From: Trueperaceae bacterium
GTDB taxonomy: Bacteria; Deinococcota; Deinococci; Deinococcales; Trueperaceae
NCBI GenBank assembly: GCA_036381035.1
Contig: DASVDQ010000071.1
Location: 1 to 60,006, forward strand
Direction: 5' to 3'
Length of the DNA stretch: 60,006 nt
Part shown: one piece after another, positions 37,163-45,024 of the stretch
Layout: each line of letters begins with the position of its first letter
Numbering within the stretch: position 1 is the first letter of the stretch
Position numbers and translations under genes: made by a program
Notes under the pieces: generated by a model
Databases searched by the model: none
Told to the model about the DNA's origin: nothing
Seen by the model: only the letters and a program-made list of their open reading frames with translations

Positions 37163-37494
37163 CCACACAGATGGTGCTCTCCGAACGGGACGCGTCCGCG
37201 CCCGCCGCCGAGGTGCTGGGCGCGCTGACCGCCGTGATCGACCCGGAGCTCGGCGTCGACGTCGTGAACCTCGGGCTCGTCTACGAGGTGTCCGTCGTCG
37301 GCGCCGCCGTGAGCGTGCGCATGACTCTGACGACCCCCGGCTGCCCGCTGCACGCCACCATCGAGGAGCAGGTGCGGGCGTGCGTCGCGGCGGTGCCCGG
37401 CGTGGAGCAGGTCGACGTGGAGCTCGTCTGGGACCCGCCGTGGACACCCATGTCGATGACCGAGGAGGGCAAGCGGCAGCTCGGCTTCTTCTGA
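37159..37494 (+). CDS. DUF59/MIP18 family metal-sulfur cluster assembly factor
   Basis: This 111-aa protein has DPELGVDVVNLGLVYEV near residues 27-43, TTPGCPLHATIEEQV with the conserved Cys, and the C-terminal WDPPWTPMSMTEEGKRQLGF. These are typical of SufT/PaaD-type proteins that help Fe-S maturation. It is the last gene of the plus-strand operon after the membrane protein (GTGA overlap). Its presence with a ferredoxin and ScdA-like protein across the divergent promoter points to Fe-S maintenance. Confidence 0.9.
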   Translation: MTTQMVLSERDASAPAAEVLGALTAVIDPELGVDVVNLGLVYEVSVVGAAVSVRMTLTTPGCPLHATIEEQVRACVAAVPGVEQVDVELVWDPPWTPMSMTEEGKRQLGFF

Positions 37495-37605
37495 CCCCTA
37501 GCGCGCCGGACACCGCGGCGCCGAGGGCGCGGCCGCCCGCGAGGGCGGGAGAGGGACCGGGCGGCGGGGCGGAGCGCGCGACGCGTGCGCCGCGGTCCCC
37601 GCCGG

Positions 37606-38283
37606 CTAGCGGCCGGCCGACCGCGCCATCTCGGCCAGGGCCTCCTCGTCGACCGCCACCACGGTGCGGCCCGACATGCGGATGGCACCGGCGGCGTGGA
37701 GCCGCGAGAGGTTCCGGCTGACGAGCTCGGGCACCGTCCCGATGCGCGCGCCGATCTCGGCGTTCGTCATCAGCTCGAACGGCACGCCGCCCGCGGCCAT
37801 GCGCAGCAGGTGGCCGGCCAGGCGGTGCTGGACCTCCTGGAACGAGATCTGGTTCACCAGGCCCACCAGGCGCCGCAGGTGGCGGCCGAGAGAGCGCATG
37901 AGGTGCAGCGCCACCTGCGGTCGCTCGCGCAGCACGCCCACGAAGCGCTCGTGCTCCACGACGTAGAGGGCGGTGTCGGTCACCGCCTGCGCGCTGGCGG
38001 GGTAGGGTCCGCCGTCGAGCGCGACGAGCTCCGCCACGGTCGAGAACTGGCGCTCGTGATGGAGCAGGAGCTCCCGGCCGCTGACCGGTGATATGAGGAA
38101 GACCTTGACCTCGCCCTCGGCGATGACCAGCAGGCCGAGGGACGGGTCGCCCTCGAGGAAGAGCGTCTCCCCGGCGGCGTAGTCGCGCAGCGTGGCGCGG
38201 GCGGCGAGCGCCCGCAGGTCGTCGTCGGCCAGCCCCGCCAGCAGCGGGCAACGGGCGAGGACGTCGAAGGCCGGGAGCGCCAC
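37606..38283 (-). CDS. Crp/Fnr family transcriptional regulator, Dnr-like
   Basis: This protein of about 225 aa has a cyclic-nucleotide-binding-type beta barrel in residues 15-125, a dimerisation helix (VALHLMRSLGRHLRRLVGLV), and a C-terminal winged helix with TNAEIGARIGTVPELVSRNLSRL. The recognition helix has E-x-x-S-R, the Fnr/Dnr readout of TTGA half-sites. Only one N-terminal Cys is present, so it is not an [4Fe-4S] Fnr; a heme or NO-sensing Dnr/NnrR mode is more likely. Three GTG codons stand in a row; 38283 is preferred because TACCTT is 6 nt upstream. It is the probable controller of the 35.6-kb box. Confidence 0.87.
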   Translation of the reverse strand: MALPAFDVLARCPLLAGLADDDLRALAARATLRDYAAGETLFLEGDPSLGLLVIAEGEVKVFLISPVSGRELLLHHERQFSTVAELVALDGGPYPASAQAVTDTALYVVEHERFVGVLRERPQVALHLMRSLGRHLRRLVGLVNQISFQEVQHRLAGHLLRMAAGGVPFELMTNAEIGARIGTVPELVSRNLSRLHAAGAIRMSGRTVVAVDEEALAEMARSAGR

Positions 38284-38412
38284 CACCACAAGGTAACGCC
38301 CGGAGGAGCACCGGTCCCGCCGCGGTCCGGGGGTAACATGGCCTCCGCCGCGCGCGGCCCCGCCCCTCGGGGCGCCATCCCCACGCCGCCGCGGCGAGGA
38401 GGGGTTCCCCGG

Positions 38413-39672
38413 ATGGCTTCGAGCTGGCAGCGCACCGTGGCGGTGATGTTCCTCGCCCAGCTCCTCGCCTCCCTCGGGTTCTCCACCGTCTTCCCCTTCC
38501 TCCCGGCCTACGTGGAGGAGCTCGGCTCGTCGACGGGCGGCTCGACCGTCTTCTGGGTCGCGATGGTCTACAGCGTGCAGGCCGTGGCGATGGCGATCGC
38601 CTCGCCCGTCTGGGGCGCCCTCGCCGACCGCTACGGGCGCAAGCCGATGGTGATCAGGTCGCTCATCGGCGGCGCCGCTTTCGTCGTGCTGATGGGCTTC
38701 GCGCGCAGCGCCGAGGAGCTCGTGCTCATCAGGCTCTTCCAGGGCATCGTCACCGGCGTCGTGTCGGCCTCGGCCTCCCTGGTGGCGGCCTCGGTGCCCC
38801 GCGAGCGGCTCGGCTACGCGATGGGGCTCATGCAGACCGGCCAGTGGGCGGGCATCTCGGTCGGCCCGATCCTCGGCGGTCTCCTGGAGTTCCTGGTCGG
38901 CATACGCATGTCTTTCGTCGTCACCGGCGTGGTGCTGACGATAGGCGGGCTGCTGGTGATCTTCGGGGTGCGCGAGAGGTTCACGCCGCCCGAGCGCAAG
39001 GACCACCTGGTGCGCGACATGTTCGGCCAGTGGGGCACCGTGCTGAGAGCCCCCGGCGTGAGGTTCGCCTACCTGCTGCGCTTCACGGCCTGGCTCGGCC
39101 GCACGATGATCATGCCCTACCTGCCGCTGTTCATCGCCACGCTGACCATGCGCGACGAGCTGAGCAGCCTCTACACCGGCATCGCGATCGGCGCGGCCTC
39201 CTTCGCCGGCACGATCAGCGGCGTGACGCTGGGCCGGCTCGGCGACAAGGTCGGGCACAAGCGCGTCCTCGTCGCGTCGGCGCTGGCGACGGCGGTCTTC
39301 TACGCGCCCATGTCGCTGGTGACGGGCGTGTGGCAGCTCGTGCTGCTCAACGTCGTGGTCGGGTTCGCCGTCGGCGGCGTGCTCCCGGCGGTGAGCGCGA
39401 TGCTCGCCCGCCTCACCGACCCCGCCATGTCCGGCTCGGTGTACGGCCTCGACAACTCGGTCGGCGCGGCCTCGCGGGCCTTCGCCCCGCTCCTCGCGGG
39501 CGCCGTGATCTCGATCGGCAGCGCGCCGGGCGCGCCGGACTACCGCGCGATCTTCGTCGTCACGGCGGCGCTCTTCGCCGCGACGGCGGGGCTCGGCGCC
39601 TGGCGCCTGCCGCCCGACGAGCCGGCCGGCAGCCCGGAGCCGTCGGCCGCCAAGGTCCAGCCGGCGCGCTGA
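38413..39672 (+). CDS. MFS transporter
   Basis: This 419-aa, 12-helix major facilitator has motif A GALADRYGRKPMV between helices 2 and 3, with a weaker copy, GRLGDKVGHKRV, in the second half. Substrate is unknown; it resembles multidrug/sugar exporters of the MFS_1 group. ATG 38413 has GAGGAGGGG upstream. An earlier ATG at 38338 overlaps a TAACAT -10 box and is therefore unlikely to be in the transcript. It is separated from the TPP riboswitch by about 60 nt. Confidence 0.9.
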   Translation: MASSWQRTVAVMFLAQLLASLGFSTVFPFLPAYVEELGSSTGGSTVFWVAMVYSVQAVAMAIASPVWGALADRYGRKPMVIRSLIGGAAFVVLMGFARSAEELVLIRLFQGIVTGVVSASASLVAASVPRERLGYAMGLMQTGQWAGISVGPILGGLLEFLVGIRMSFVVTGVVLTIGGLLVIFGVRERFTPPERKDHLVRDMFGQWGTVLRAPGVRFAYLLRFTAWLGRTMIMPYLPLFIATLTMRDELSSLYTGIAIGAASFAGTISGVTLGRLGDKVGHKRVLVASALATAVFYAPMSLVTGVWQLVLLNVVVGFAVGGVLPAVSAMLARLTDPAMSGSVYGLDNSVGAASRAFAPLLAGAVISIGSAPGAPDYRAIFVVTAALFAATAGLGAWRLPPDEPAGSPEPSAAKVQPAR

Positions 39673-39733
39673 GCGTTCTCCTCCCTGTCGCCCCGGCGTT
39701 GCCGCGCGCCTGCGGAGCTGGCTATCTTCGTGT

Positions 39734-39828
39734 CGTCACCAGGGGTGTCTCGGGCGCTCACGGGCGTCCAGGCTGAGATCAGACCCTAGGAACCTGACCC
39801 CGGTAATGCGGGCGGAGGGAGAGTGACG
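39734..39828 (+). ncRNA. TPP riboswitch (THI element)
   Basis: Conserved blocks are in order: AGGGGTG, CTGAGATCAGACCC, GAACCTGA, CGGTAATGCGGGCGGAGGGAG. P1 is CGTCAC (39734-39739) with GTGACG (39823-39828). It lies 50 nt upstream of thiB, so thiamine pyrophosphate should repress the transporter's binding protein. The expression platform contains a 7-bp GCCCGGC/GCCGGGC hairpin (39832-39850) without a T-run, suggesting translational control. Confidence 0.95.
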
Positions 39829-39878
39829 CTGGCCCGGCCTCGCGCCGGGCGCGTCCGACCGGTGACGGAGAGGGCGCC

Positions 39879-40988
39879 ATGATCACCAGAACCCTGACGA
39901 TCCTGCTTAGCGCCGCGCTGCTCGCGGCGCACGCCGCGGCCCAGGAGCTACGTGTCCTCACGCACGACTCGTTCTCGCTGCCCACGGAGCTGGTGGAGGC
40001 CTTCGAGCGCGAGGCCGGCGTGGACGTCGTGTTCATCTCGGGAGGCGACGCCGGCGAGGCCCTGAACAGGGCGATCCTGACGAAGGGGAGGCCCATCGCC
40101 GACGTCCTCTTCGGCGTCGACGAGGGCCTGTGGCAGCGCGCCGCCGACGAGGGCGTGTTCGAGCCGTACGAGAGCCCCTCCCTCGCCGACGTCGCCGAGG
40201 GCTACGCGTTCGACGACACCCACCTCGTGACCCCCGTGGACGTCGGCTTCGTCGTGCCGAACTACGACGTGGCCGCCCTCGCCGACGCCGGGGTCGACCC
40301 GGCCGCCCTCACGCTGGCCGACCTCGCCGGCGAGGGCCTGGCGCCGCTGACCGTGGTGATGAACCCGGCCACGTCGAGCCCCGGCCTCGCCTTCCTCCTC
40401 GCCACGGTCGCCTACTTCGGCGACCCGCAGGCGGGCGTGGAGCCCGCGGCCCCCGAGGGCGCGCGGGCCGGCTTCGCCGACTGGCTCGACTTCTGGGACG
40501 CGATGGAGGAGCACGGCGTCCTCGTCACCGACGGCTGGACCGACGCCTACTACACGGCCTTCAGCCGCTACGGCGGCGACAGGCCCATCGTCGTGAGCTA
40601 CGCGACGAGCCCCGCGGCCGAGGTGATCTTCGCCGAGGAGCCGCTGGAGGACTCGCCGACGGCGAACCTCGCCTGCGAGGGCTGCGCCTACAGGCAGGTG
40701 GAGGCCGTGGGGATCCTCGCCGGCACGCGGGCCCGCGAGGCCGCCGAGGCGTTCGTCGAGTTCCTCCTCTCGCCGGCGGTCCAGGAGGCGATACCCCTGG
40801 AGATGTTCGTCTCTCCCGTGCGCGAGGGCGCGGCGGTGCCGCCGGAGTTCGCGCGCTACGGGACGCTGCCGGAGGGCGCCGTCGCCGCGCCGCTCCCGCC
40901 AGCCGTCGTGGCGGCCAACCAGGAGCGCTGGCTGACGCAGTGGACCGCCGTCGTCATGCAGGGGCGGGACCCGGCCTCGCTGAGGTAG
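39879..40988 (+). CDS. thiB: Thiamine ABC transporter substrate-binding protein
   Basis: This 369-aa periplasmic protein has a signal peptide (residues 1-21, ending AHAAA). TbpA/ThiB features are LTHDSFSLP, DVLFGVDEGLWQRA, TPVDVGFVVPNYD and VVSYATSPAAE, the last including aromatic and Tyr residues that line the thiamine pocket in the family. Length is close to E. coli ThiB plus a short C-terminal extension. GGAGAGGG precedes ATG 39879. The TPP riboswitch upstream confirms the assignment. The permease and ATPase genes are 4 to 9 kb away rather than adjacent. Confidence 0.95.
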   Translation: MITRTLTILLSAALLAAHAAAQELRVLTHDSFSLPTELVEAFEREAGVDVVFISGGDAGEALNRAILTKGRPIADVLFGVDEGLWQRAADEGVFEPYESPSLADVAEGYAFDDTHLVTPVDVGFVVPNYDVAALADAGVDPAALTLADLAGEGLAPLTVVMNPATSSPGLAFLLATVAYFGDPQAGVEPAAPEGARAGFADWLDFWDAMEEHGVLVTDGWTDAYYTAFSRYGGDRPIVVSYATSPAAEVIFAEEPLEDSPTANLACEGCAYRQVEAVGILAGTRAREAAEAFVEFLLSPAVQEAIPLEMFVSPVREGAAVPPEFARYGTLPEGAVAAPLPPAVVAANQERWLTQWTAVVMQGRDPASLR

Positions 40989-41002
40989 GCCTGGTCCCGC
41001 GC

Positions 41003-42790
41003 TCACGGCGCCGCGGCCACGGCCCCCGGCTCCTCGGCGTCGAAGAGGGCCGCGAGCTCGGGCGCGTGCCTGGCGACCTCGGCGAGCGTGCCGCTGGCGA
41101 CCACGCGCCCGCGGTCCATGACGATCACCTTGTCGGCGCGCTCCAGCGCCGCGCGGCGGTGCGACACGACGAGGCAGGTGGCATCGCGGTCGGCGAACAG
41201 GCCGTCCCACAGGCGCCGCTCCGTCTCGACGTCGAGCGCGCTCGAGAGGTCGTCGAACACCAGCAGGTCGGCGTCGGTGAGGAACATGCGCGCCGCCGCG
41301 GCGCGCTGCACCTGGCCGCCGGAGAGCCGCACGCCGCGGGTGCCGACCTCGGTCTCCAGGCCCCCGTGGAGCTGCTCGACGTCGGCGCTGAGCACCGCCA
41401 GGTCCAGCGCACGCCGCACCGCTGAGGCGCTCGCCGCTCGGCCCAGCAGGACGTTCTCGCGCAGCGTGTCGGAGAACAGGCGCGGCACCTGGGCGGTGTA
41501 GGCGCTGCGCGGCGGCACGAAGAACGTCGCCGGGTCCGCGACGGGCACGCCGTTCCAGCGCACCTCGCCGGAGGTCTTCGGCAGCAGGCCCAGCAGCACG
41601 CGCAGCAGGGTCGTCTTCCCCGACCCGACGCGGCCGGTCACGACCACGAACTCGCCGCGGCGCACGGTGAACGAGACGTCCTCGATGCCCTCCTCCGAGC
41701 CGTCGTGCCGGTAGGTGAGGCCGGACACGGTGAGCTCGACGAGCGGCTCGGCGCGCGTCGAGGACGGCGCGAACGGCGCCTGCTCGCGCTCGAGGTCGTA
41801 GTCGCGCGGCTCGACCAGGCTCTCCACGGGCGCGTCGACCATCAGCCTCCCGAGGCGCTCGTAGGCGACGCCGGTGCGCTTGTGCTGCACGAACATCAGG
41901 CCGACGAACGACATGACGCCGGTGAGCCGCGGGAGGTAGGTGACGAACAGCGCGAAGTCGCCCACGGTGAAGCTGCCGTCGCGCAGGGCCCCGGCGCCCA
42001 CGAGGAGCACGACGCCGGTGGCCACGTGGACCATGTTGTCCGTGACGCTGCGGAACAGCTCGGTCAGCACGGTGTCCTTCAGCGCACGCTCGCGCCTGGC
42101 CTCGTTCAGCCGCTGGAAGCGCGCCAGCACGCTCTCCTCGCGGCCGGAGGCCTTCACCGCCTGCACGGCGCCGAACGTCTCGCCGAGGAAGTCCGTCACG
42201 CGGCTCGTGGCCTCGCGCGAGGCGCGCCTGGCCGTGCGGATCAGCGGACGCATGTAGCTGGTGAGCCCCAGCGTGAGGACCAGCGGCACGCAGGCCAGCA
42301 CCGTGAGCAGCGGGTCGATGTACGCCATGACGCCGAGCGCCACGACGCCGTAGAGGGCGAAGCCCCAGAAGTCGACCCAGTTCTCCACGTACTCGCCTAT
42401 GTCGTTGACGTCGTCGCGGAAGCGCGTCACCGACTCGCTCGGCGACTCGGGCAGGCGCCGCGAGCCGGCCGCGGTCAGCAGGTGCCTCAGCACGTTGTGG
42501 CGCACGTGCAGCGTGATCTCGACCCAGTAGGTCGCCCACGTGCGGATCGCCGCCACGAACACGCCGATGCGGCCCACGTCGAGGGCGAGGGCGAGCGCGA
42601 GGAACGTCCAGGCGTCCCAGCCCGCGGGCGCGGCGCCCGAGAGGGCGTCGAAGACGCCCTTGGTGAGCACGCCCGTCAGGACGGGCAGCAGGTGGATCAG
42701 CGCCCACAGCAGGCTCGTGCCCACGAACAGCCGGCGCCTCTGGCGGACGAGCCGCAGGGTCAGCAGCAGGGGGTTGGTGTCGAAGCTCAT
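41003..42790 (-). CDS. ABC exporter half-transporter with degenerate Walker B
   Basis: This 595-aa fused membrane-ATPase subunit has a six-helix exporter domain at about residues 1-310 and the NBD at about 345-590. Walker A GRVGSGKTT and signature LSGGQVQRAAA are canonical. Walker B reads LLVFDDLSSALD, with Asp replacing the catalytic Glu. It starts with ATG overlapping the upstream partner's stop (ATGA). Heterodimeric exporters such as TM287/288 and BmrCD have exactly one such degenerate site, so this should pair with the 42787 gene product. Confidence 0.92.
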   Translation of the reverse strand: MSFDTNPLLLTLRLVRQRRRLFVGTSLLWALIHLLPVLTGVLTKGVFDALSGAAPAGWDAWTFLALALALDVGRIGVFVAAIRTWATYWVEITLHVRHNVLRHLLTAAGSRRLPESPSESVTRFRDDVNDIGEYVENWVDFWGFALYGVVALGVMAYIDPLLTVLACVPLVLTLGLTSYMRPLIRTARRASREATSRVTDFLGETFGAVQAVKASGREESVLARFQRLNEARRERALKDTVLTELFRSVTDNMVHVATGVVLLVGAGALRDGSFTVGDFALFVTYLPRLTGVMSFVGLMFVQHKRTGVAYERLGRLMVDAPVESLVEPRDYDLEREQAPFAPSSTRAEPLVELTVSGLTYRHDGSEEGIEDVSFTVRRGEFVVVTGRVGSGKTTLLRVLLGLLPKTSGEVRWNGVPVADPATFFVPPRSAYTAQVPRLFSDTLRENVLLGRAASASAVRRALDLAVLSADVEQLHGGLETEVGTRGVRLSGGQVQRAAAARMFLTDADLLVFDDLSSALDVETERRLWDGLFADRDATCLVVSHRRAALERADKVIVMDRGRVVASGTLAEVARHAPELAALFDAEEPGAVAAAP

Positions 42791-44637
42791 GCCAGGTCCT
42801 CGAGCAGCTCGGCCTCCTCGGGGTCGAGCCGCGTCTCGCCGGCGCGTCCGGCGACGTTGAGGTCGAGCGCCAGCGCCGCGCGGCGCAGGCGCGAGTAGCG
42901 GGACGAGGGGTCGGCGGCGAGGGCGACGCGCGGGCCGGCCTCGACCACGCGGCCGCGCTCCATGACCATGATCTCGTCGACACGCTCGACGGTCTCCAGG
43001 CGGTGGGCGATCACGATCGCCGTCCGGCCGTGCAGGAGCCTCTCGAGGGCGACCTCGAGGCGGCGCTCGGTGACGGGGTCGAGGCGCGACGACGGCTCGT
43101 CGAGGATCACGAGGCCGGGGTCCTTGAGGAACACGCGCGCGAAGGCTATGAGCTGGGCCTCGCCGGCCGAGAGGTTGCGCCCGCCCGAGTCGAGCTCGGT
43201 GTCGAGGCCCTTCTCCTGGCCGCGCAGCCAGGCGCCGAGGCCGAGCTCCTCGAGCACGCTCACGATCACCTCGTCGGGGACGCTGGGGTCGAAGAACGTC
43301 ACGTTGTCCCGCAAGGTGCCGCGGAAGAGCTGCACGTCCTGCGTGACCAGGCCGATCCGCGCGCGGAGGCGCTGCAGGTCGACGTCCCTGGTGTCGACCC
43401 CGCCCACCCGCACCCTCCCGCCGCTCGGGTCGTAGAGCCTGAACACCAGCCGGGTGAGCGTCGTCTTGCCCGAGCCGGTGCGGCCGAGTAGACCGAGCCG
43501 CCTGCCCGGGGCGAGGCGAAACGTCACGCCGCGCAGCGTGAGCTGGTCGGCGCTGGCGTCGAGGTAGTGGAAGTCGACGTCCTCGAACGCCACCGAGAGC
43601 GGTCCGGCCGGCAGCTCGGCGTCCCCGCCGGGCGGCAGGGCGGAGCGCGTCCTGAACAGCTCGCCCACGCGCTGCACGCCGGCCGCGGCCTTCTGGAGCT
43701 CCTGGAGCTGCTGGGTGATCTGCTCGATAGGGTTCTGCAGCATGAACAGGTACTGGAAGACCATGTACGCCGCGCCGACGGTCATGTCGCCGCGCCTGAC
43801 GAGGTAGATCGAGGAGCCCACGGTGACGGCGAGGCCGATCACGAACAGGCCGTAGCTCGACAGCCACACGACGCTGCGCAGCATCCAGGCGCGGCGCGTG
43901 TCCAGGTAGACGCCGCGCATCACGCCGCGGAAGCGGTGCAGCGAGTACTCGCCGCCGCCGTTCGCGCGCAGGTCGTCGAGGCCCTGCAGGCGCTCCTCGA
44001 TGAAGCCGAACTGCCGCGCGTTCGCCTCGCGCTCGAGGTTCGAGGCCGGCACGCCGACGCGCCTCGTCAGCGTCAGGGCCACGAGCTCCAGGACGACGAA
44101 CGCCGTGAGCGCCCCGCCCATCAGCGGCTCCTCGACCCACAGGGCCGCGAGGATGCCGACGAGGAGCAGCAGCCCGCCGAACACCCTCACCGAGAACTGC
44201 GAGAGGAAGTTCGACAGGCTGGTGATGTCGCCGTCGATGCGCTCGATCATCTCGCCGGCGGTGCGGGCGTTGTGGAAGCCCATGTCGAGGTCGAGCGTGT
44301 GGCGCGTGAGGTCCTCGCGCAGGTGGTTCGTCGCCCGCCAACCCACGGACGCGGCGACGTAGGTCGCGAAGGCGTTGAGGAGCTGCGTCACGACGGCCAC
44401 GGCGAGGAACGACAGCGCCAGCGACGTCAGGCGGGCGCCCGGCGCCGCCGTGAGCGCGCCGTCGATGAACCGCCGCAGGATCTGCGGCACCAGGAGCTGC
44501 AGGCCCGTCGCCGCGAGGAGCAGGAGGGCCATGAGGGCCGCCATCCCCCGCTGCGGCGCCAGGTAGCGGCGCAGGAGGGCGAGCATCGACGCCTGGGCCG
44601 GCGCGGTCCGGTTCGCGGTGCTGGCTCGGGTGGTCAT
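42787..44637 (-). CDS. ABC exporter half-transporter, catalytic-Walker-B subunit
   Basis: This 616-aa protein has an N-terminal exporter domain of six helices (about residues 25-320) and a C-terminal NBD. Walker A is GRTGSGKTT and Walker B LVILDEPSSRLD, with the catalytic Glu. The signature is altered to LSAGEAQ. Combined with the partner's LSGGQ and Walker B Asp, one composite site is canonical and one degenerate. ATG 44637 has a GAGGTGA ribosome-binding site. It is first in the exporter operon, about 230 nt downstream of a consensus promoter, with a leader ORF and terminator hairpin between. Confidence 0.93.
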   Translation of the reverse strand: MTTRASTANRTAPAQASMLALLRRYLAPQRGMAALMALLLLAATGLQLLVPQILRRFIDGALTAAPGARLTSLALSFLAVAVVTQLLNAFATYVAASVGWRATNHLREDLTRHTLDLDMGFHNARTAGEMIERIDGDITSLSNFLSQFSVRVFGGLLLLVGILAALWVEEPLMGGALTAFVVLELVALTLTRRVGVPASNLEREANARQFGFIEERLQGLDDLRANGGGEYSLHRFRGVMRGVYLDTRRAWMLRSVVWLSSYGLFVIGLAVTVGSSIYLVRRGDMTVGAAYMVFQYLFMLQNPIEQITQQLQELQKAAAGVQRVGELFRTRSALPPGGDAELPAGPLSVAFEDVDFHYLDASADQLTLRGVTFRLAPGRRLGLLGRTGSGKTTLTRLVFRLYDPSGGRVRVGGVDTRDVDLQRLRARIGLVTQDVQLFRGTLRDNVTFFDPSVPDEVIVSVLEELGLGAWLRGQEKGLDTELDSGGRNLSAGEAQLIAFARVFLKDPGLVILDEPSSRLDPVTERRLEVALERLLHGRTAIVIAHRLETVERVDEIMVMERGRVVEAGPRVALAADPSSRYSRLRRAALALDLNVAGRAGETRLDPEEAELLEDLA

Positions 44638-44705
44638 GTCACCTCGTTCGTTGAGGGTGAGTGTGGTGCGCGTGCCGCTCTCTCGTCCGCCCGGGCCGTG
44701 CACGC

Positions 44706-44745
44706 GAGAAGAAGGCCGCGGGCTCCTGTCTGGTCGCCCACGGCC
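44706..44745 (-). terminator. Candidate attenuator terminator in the ABC-exporter leader
   Basis: Reading on the minus strand, GGCCGTGGGC (44745-44736) pairs with GCCCGCGGCC (44723-44714) as ten base pairs, one of them G-U, around a 12-nt loop. TTCTTCTC follows (44713-44706). It lies inside the leader, after the leader ORF stop and 68 nt before the exporter start codon. Confidence 0.65.
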
Positions 44746-44771
44746 GGGTCCGCTCTGGCTTCTGTAGCTAG

Positions 44772-44867
44772 CTAATGACCGGTCTCAGGGCAGACCACTC
44801 CCATGCCATCGCCGACGCCGAGCGGCGCCGCGGTGCGCGGGAAGGGGATGCGCACGTGGTCTGCCAT
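44772..44867 (-). CDS. Candidate 31-aa leader peptide of the ABC exporter operon
   Basis: ATG 44867 lies 9 nt after a TAGAGT -10 box, so it would be translated leaderless from the very 5' end of the exporter transcript. The peptide begins MADHVRIPFPRTAAP and ends VVCPETGH. Its first codons and a later part form a 10-bp perfect inverted repeat, GGCAGACCAC (44865-44856 in RNA order) with GTGGTCTGCC (44798-44789). The terminator hairpin follows 27 nt after the stop. It is not rich in any one amino acid, so general ribosome stalling, for example by antibiotics, is the more natural signal. Confidence 0.5.
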   Translation of the reverse strand: MADHVRIPFPRTAAPLGVGDGMGVVCPETGH

Positions 44868-44876
44868 GACCGCATG

Positions 44877-44906
44877 ACTCTAGTGGAGCCGCACTCGCGT
44901 TGTCAA
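44877..44906 (-). promoter_or_regulatory. Consensus sigma-70-type promoter of the ABC exporter
   Basis: On the minus strand TTGACA (44906-44901), an 18-nt spacer, then TAGAGT (44882-44877). Transcription should begin near 44870. The 44638-45024 stretch without a standard gene therefore holds the leader RNA of the exporter plus, on the other strand, the thiP promoter (TAGACT, 45013-45018). Confidence 0.75.
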
Positions 44907-45024
44907 CGGGGTGATGGTGTTCGCGGCGTCCGCCTCGTCCGGGCCGGCTCGGCGAAGGGCGTCCGCGGACCACGACGCGCCGGAAGCGGCTCGCGCCGCG
45001 ACCGCCCCGCCTTAGACTCGCGTC

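Noticed and set aside
37606-38283. Oxygen-sensing [4Fe-4S] Fnr
   Set aside because: Only one N-terminal cysteine is present, so the cluster cannot form; Dnr/NnrR-like is the better description.
38338-38412. Upstream ATG for the MFS gene
   Set aside because: It overlaps the TAACAT -10 box and would add a Pro/Arg-rich extension; ATG 38413 has a proper ribosome-binding site and begins just before helix 1.
39832-39850. Hairpin after the TPP riboswitch as a transcription terminator
   Set aside because: The 7-bp stem has no T-run after it; translational control near the ribosome-binding site fits better.
44768-44876. Alternative leader ORF from ATG 44876 in another frame of the exporter leader
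   Set aside because: The ATG lies immediately after the -10 hexamer and would fall upstream of the expected transcription start.
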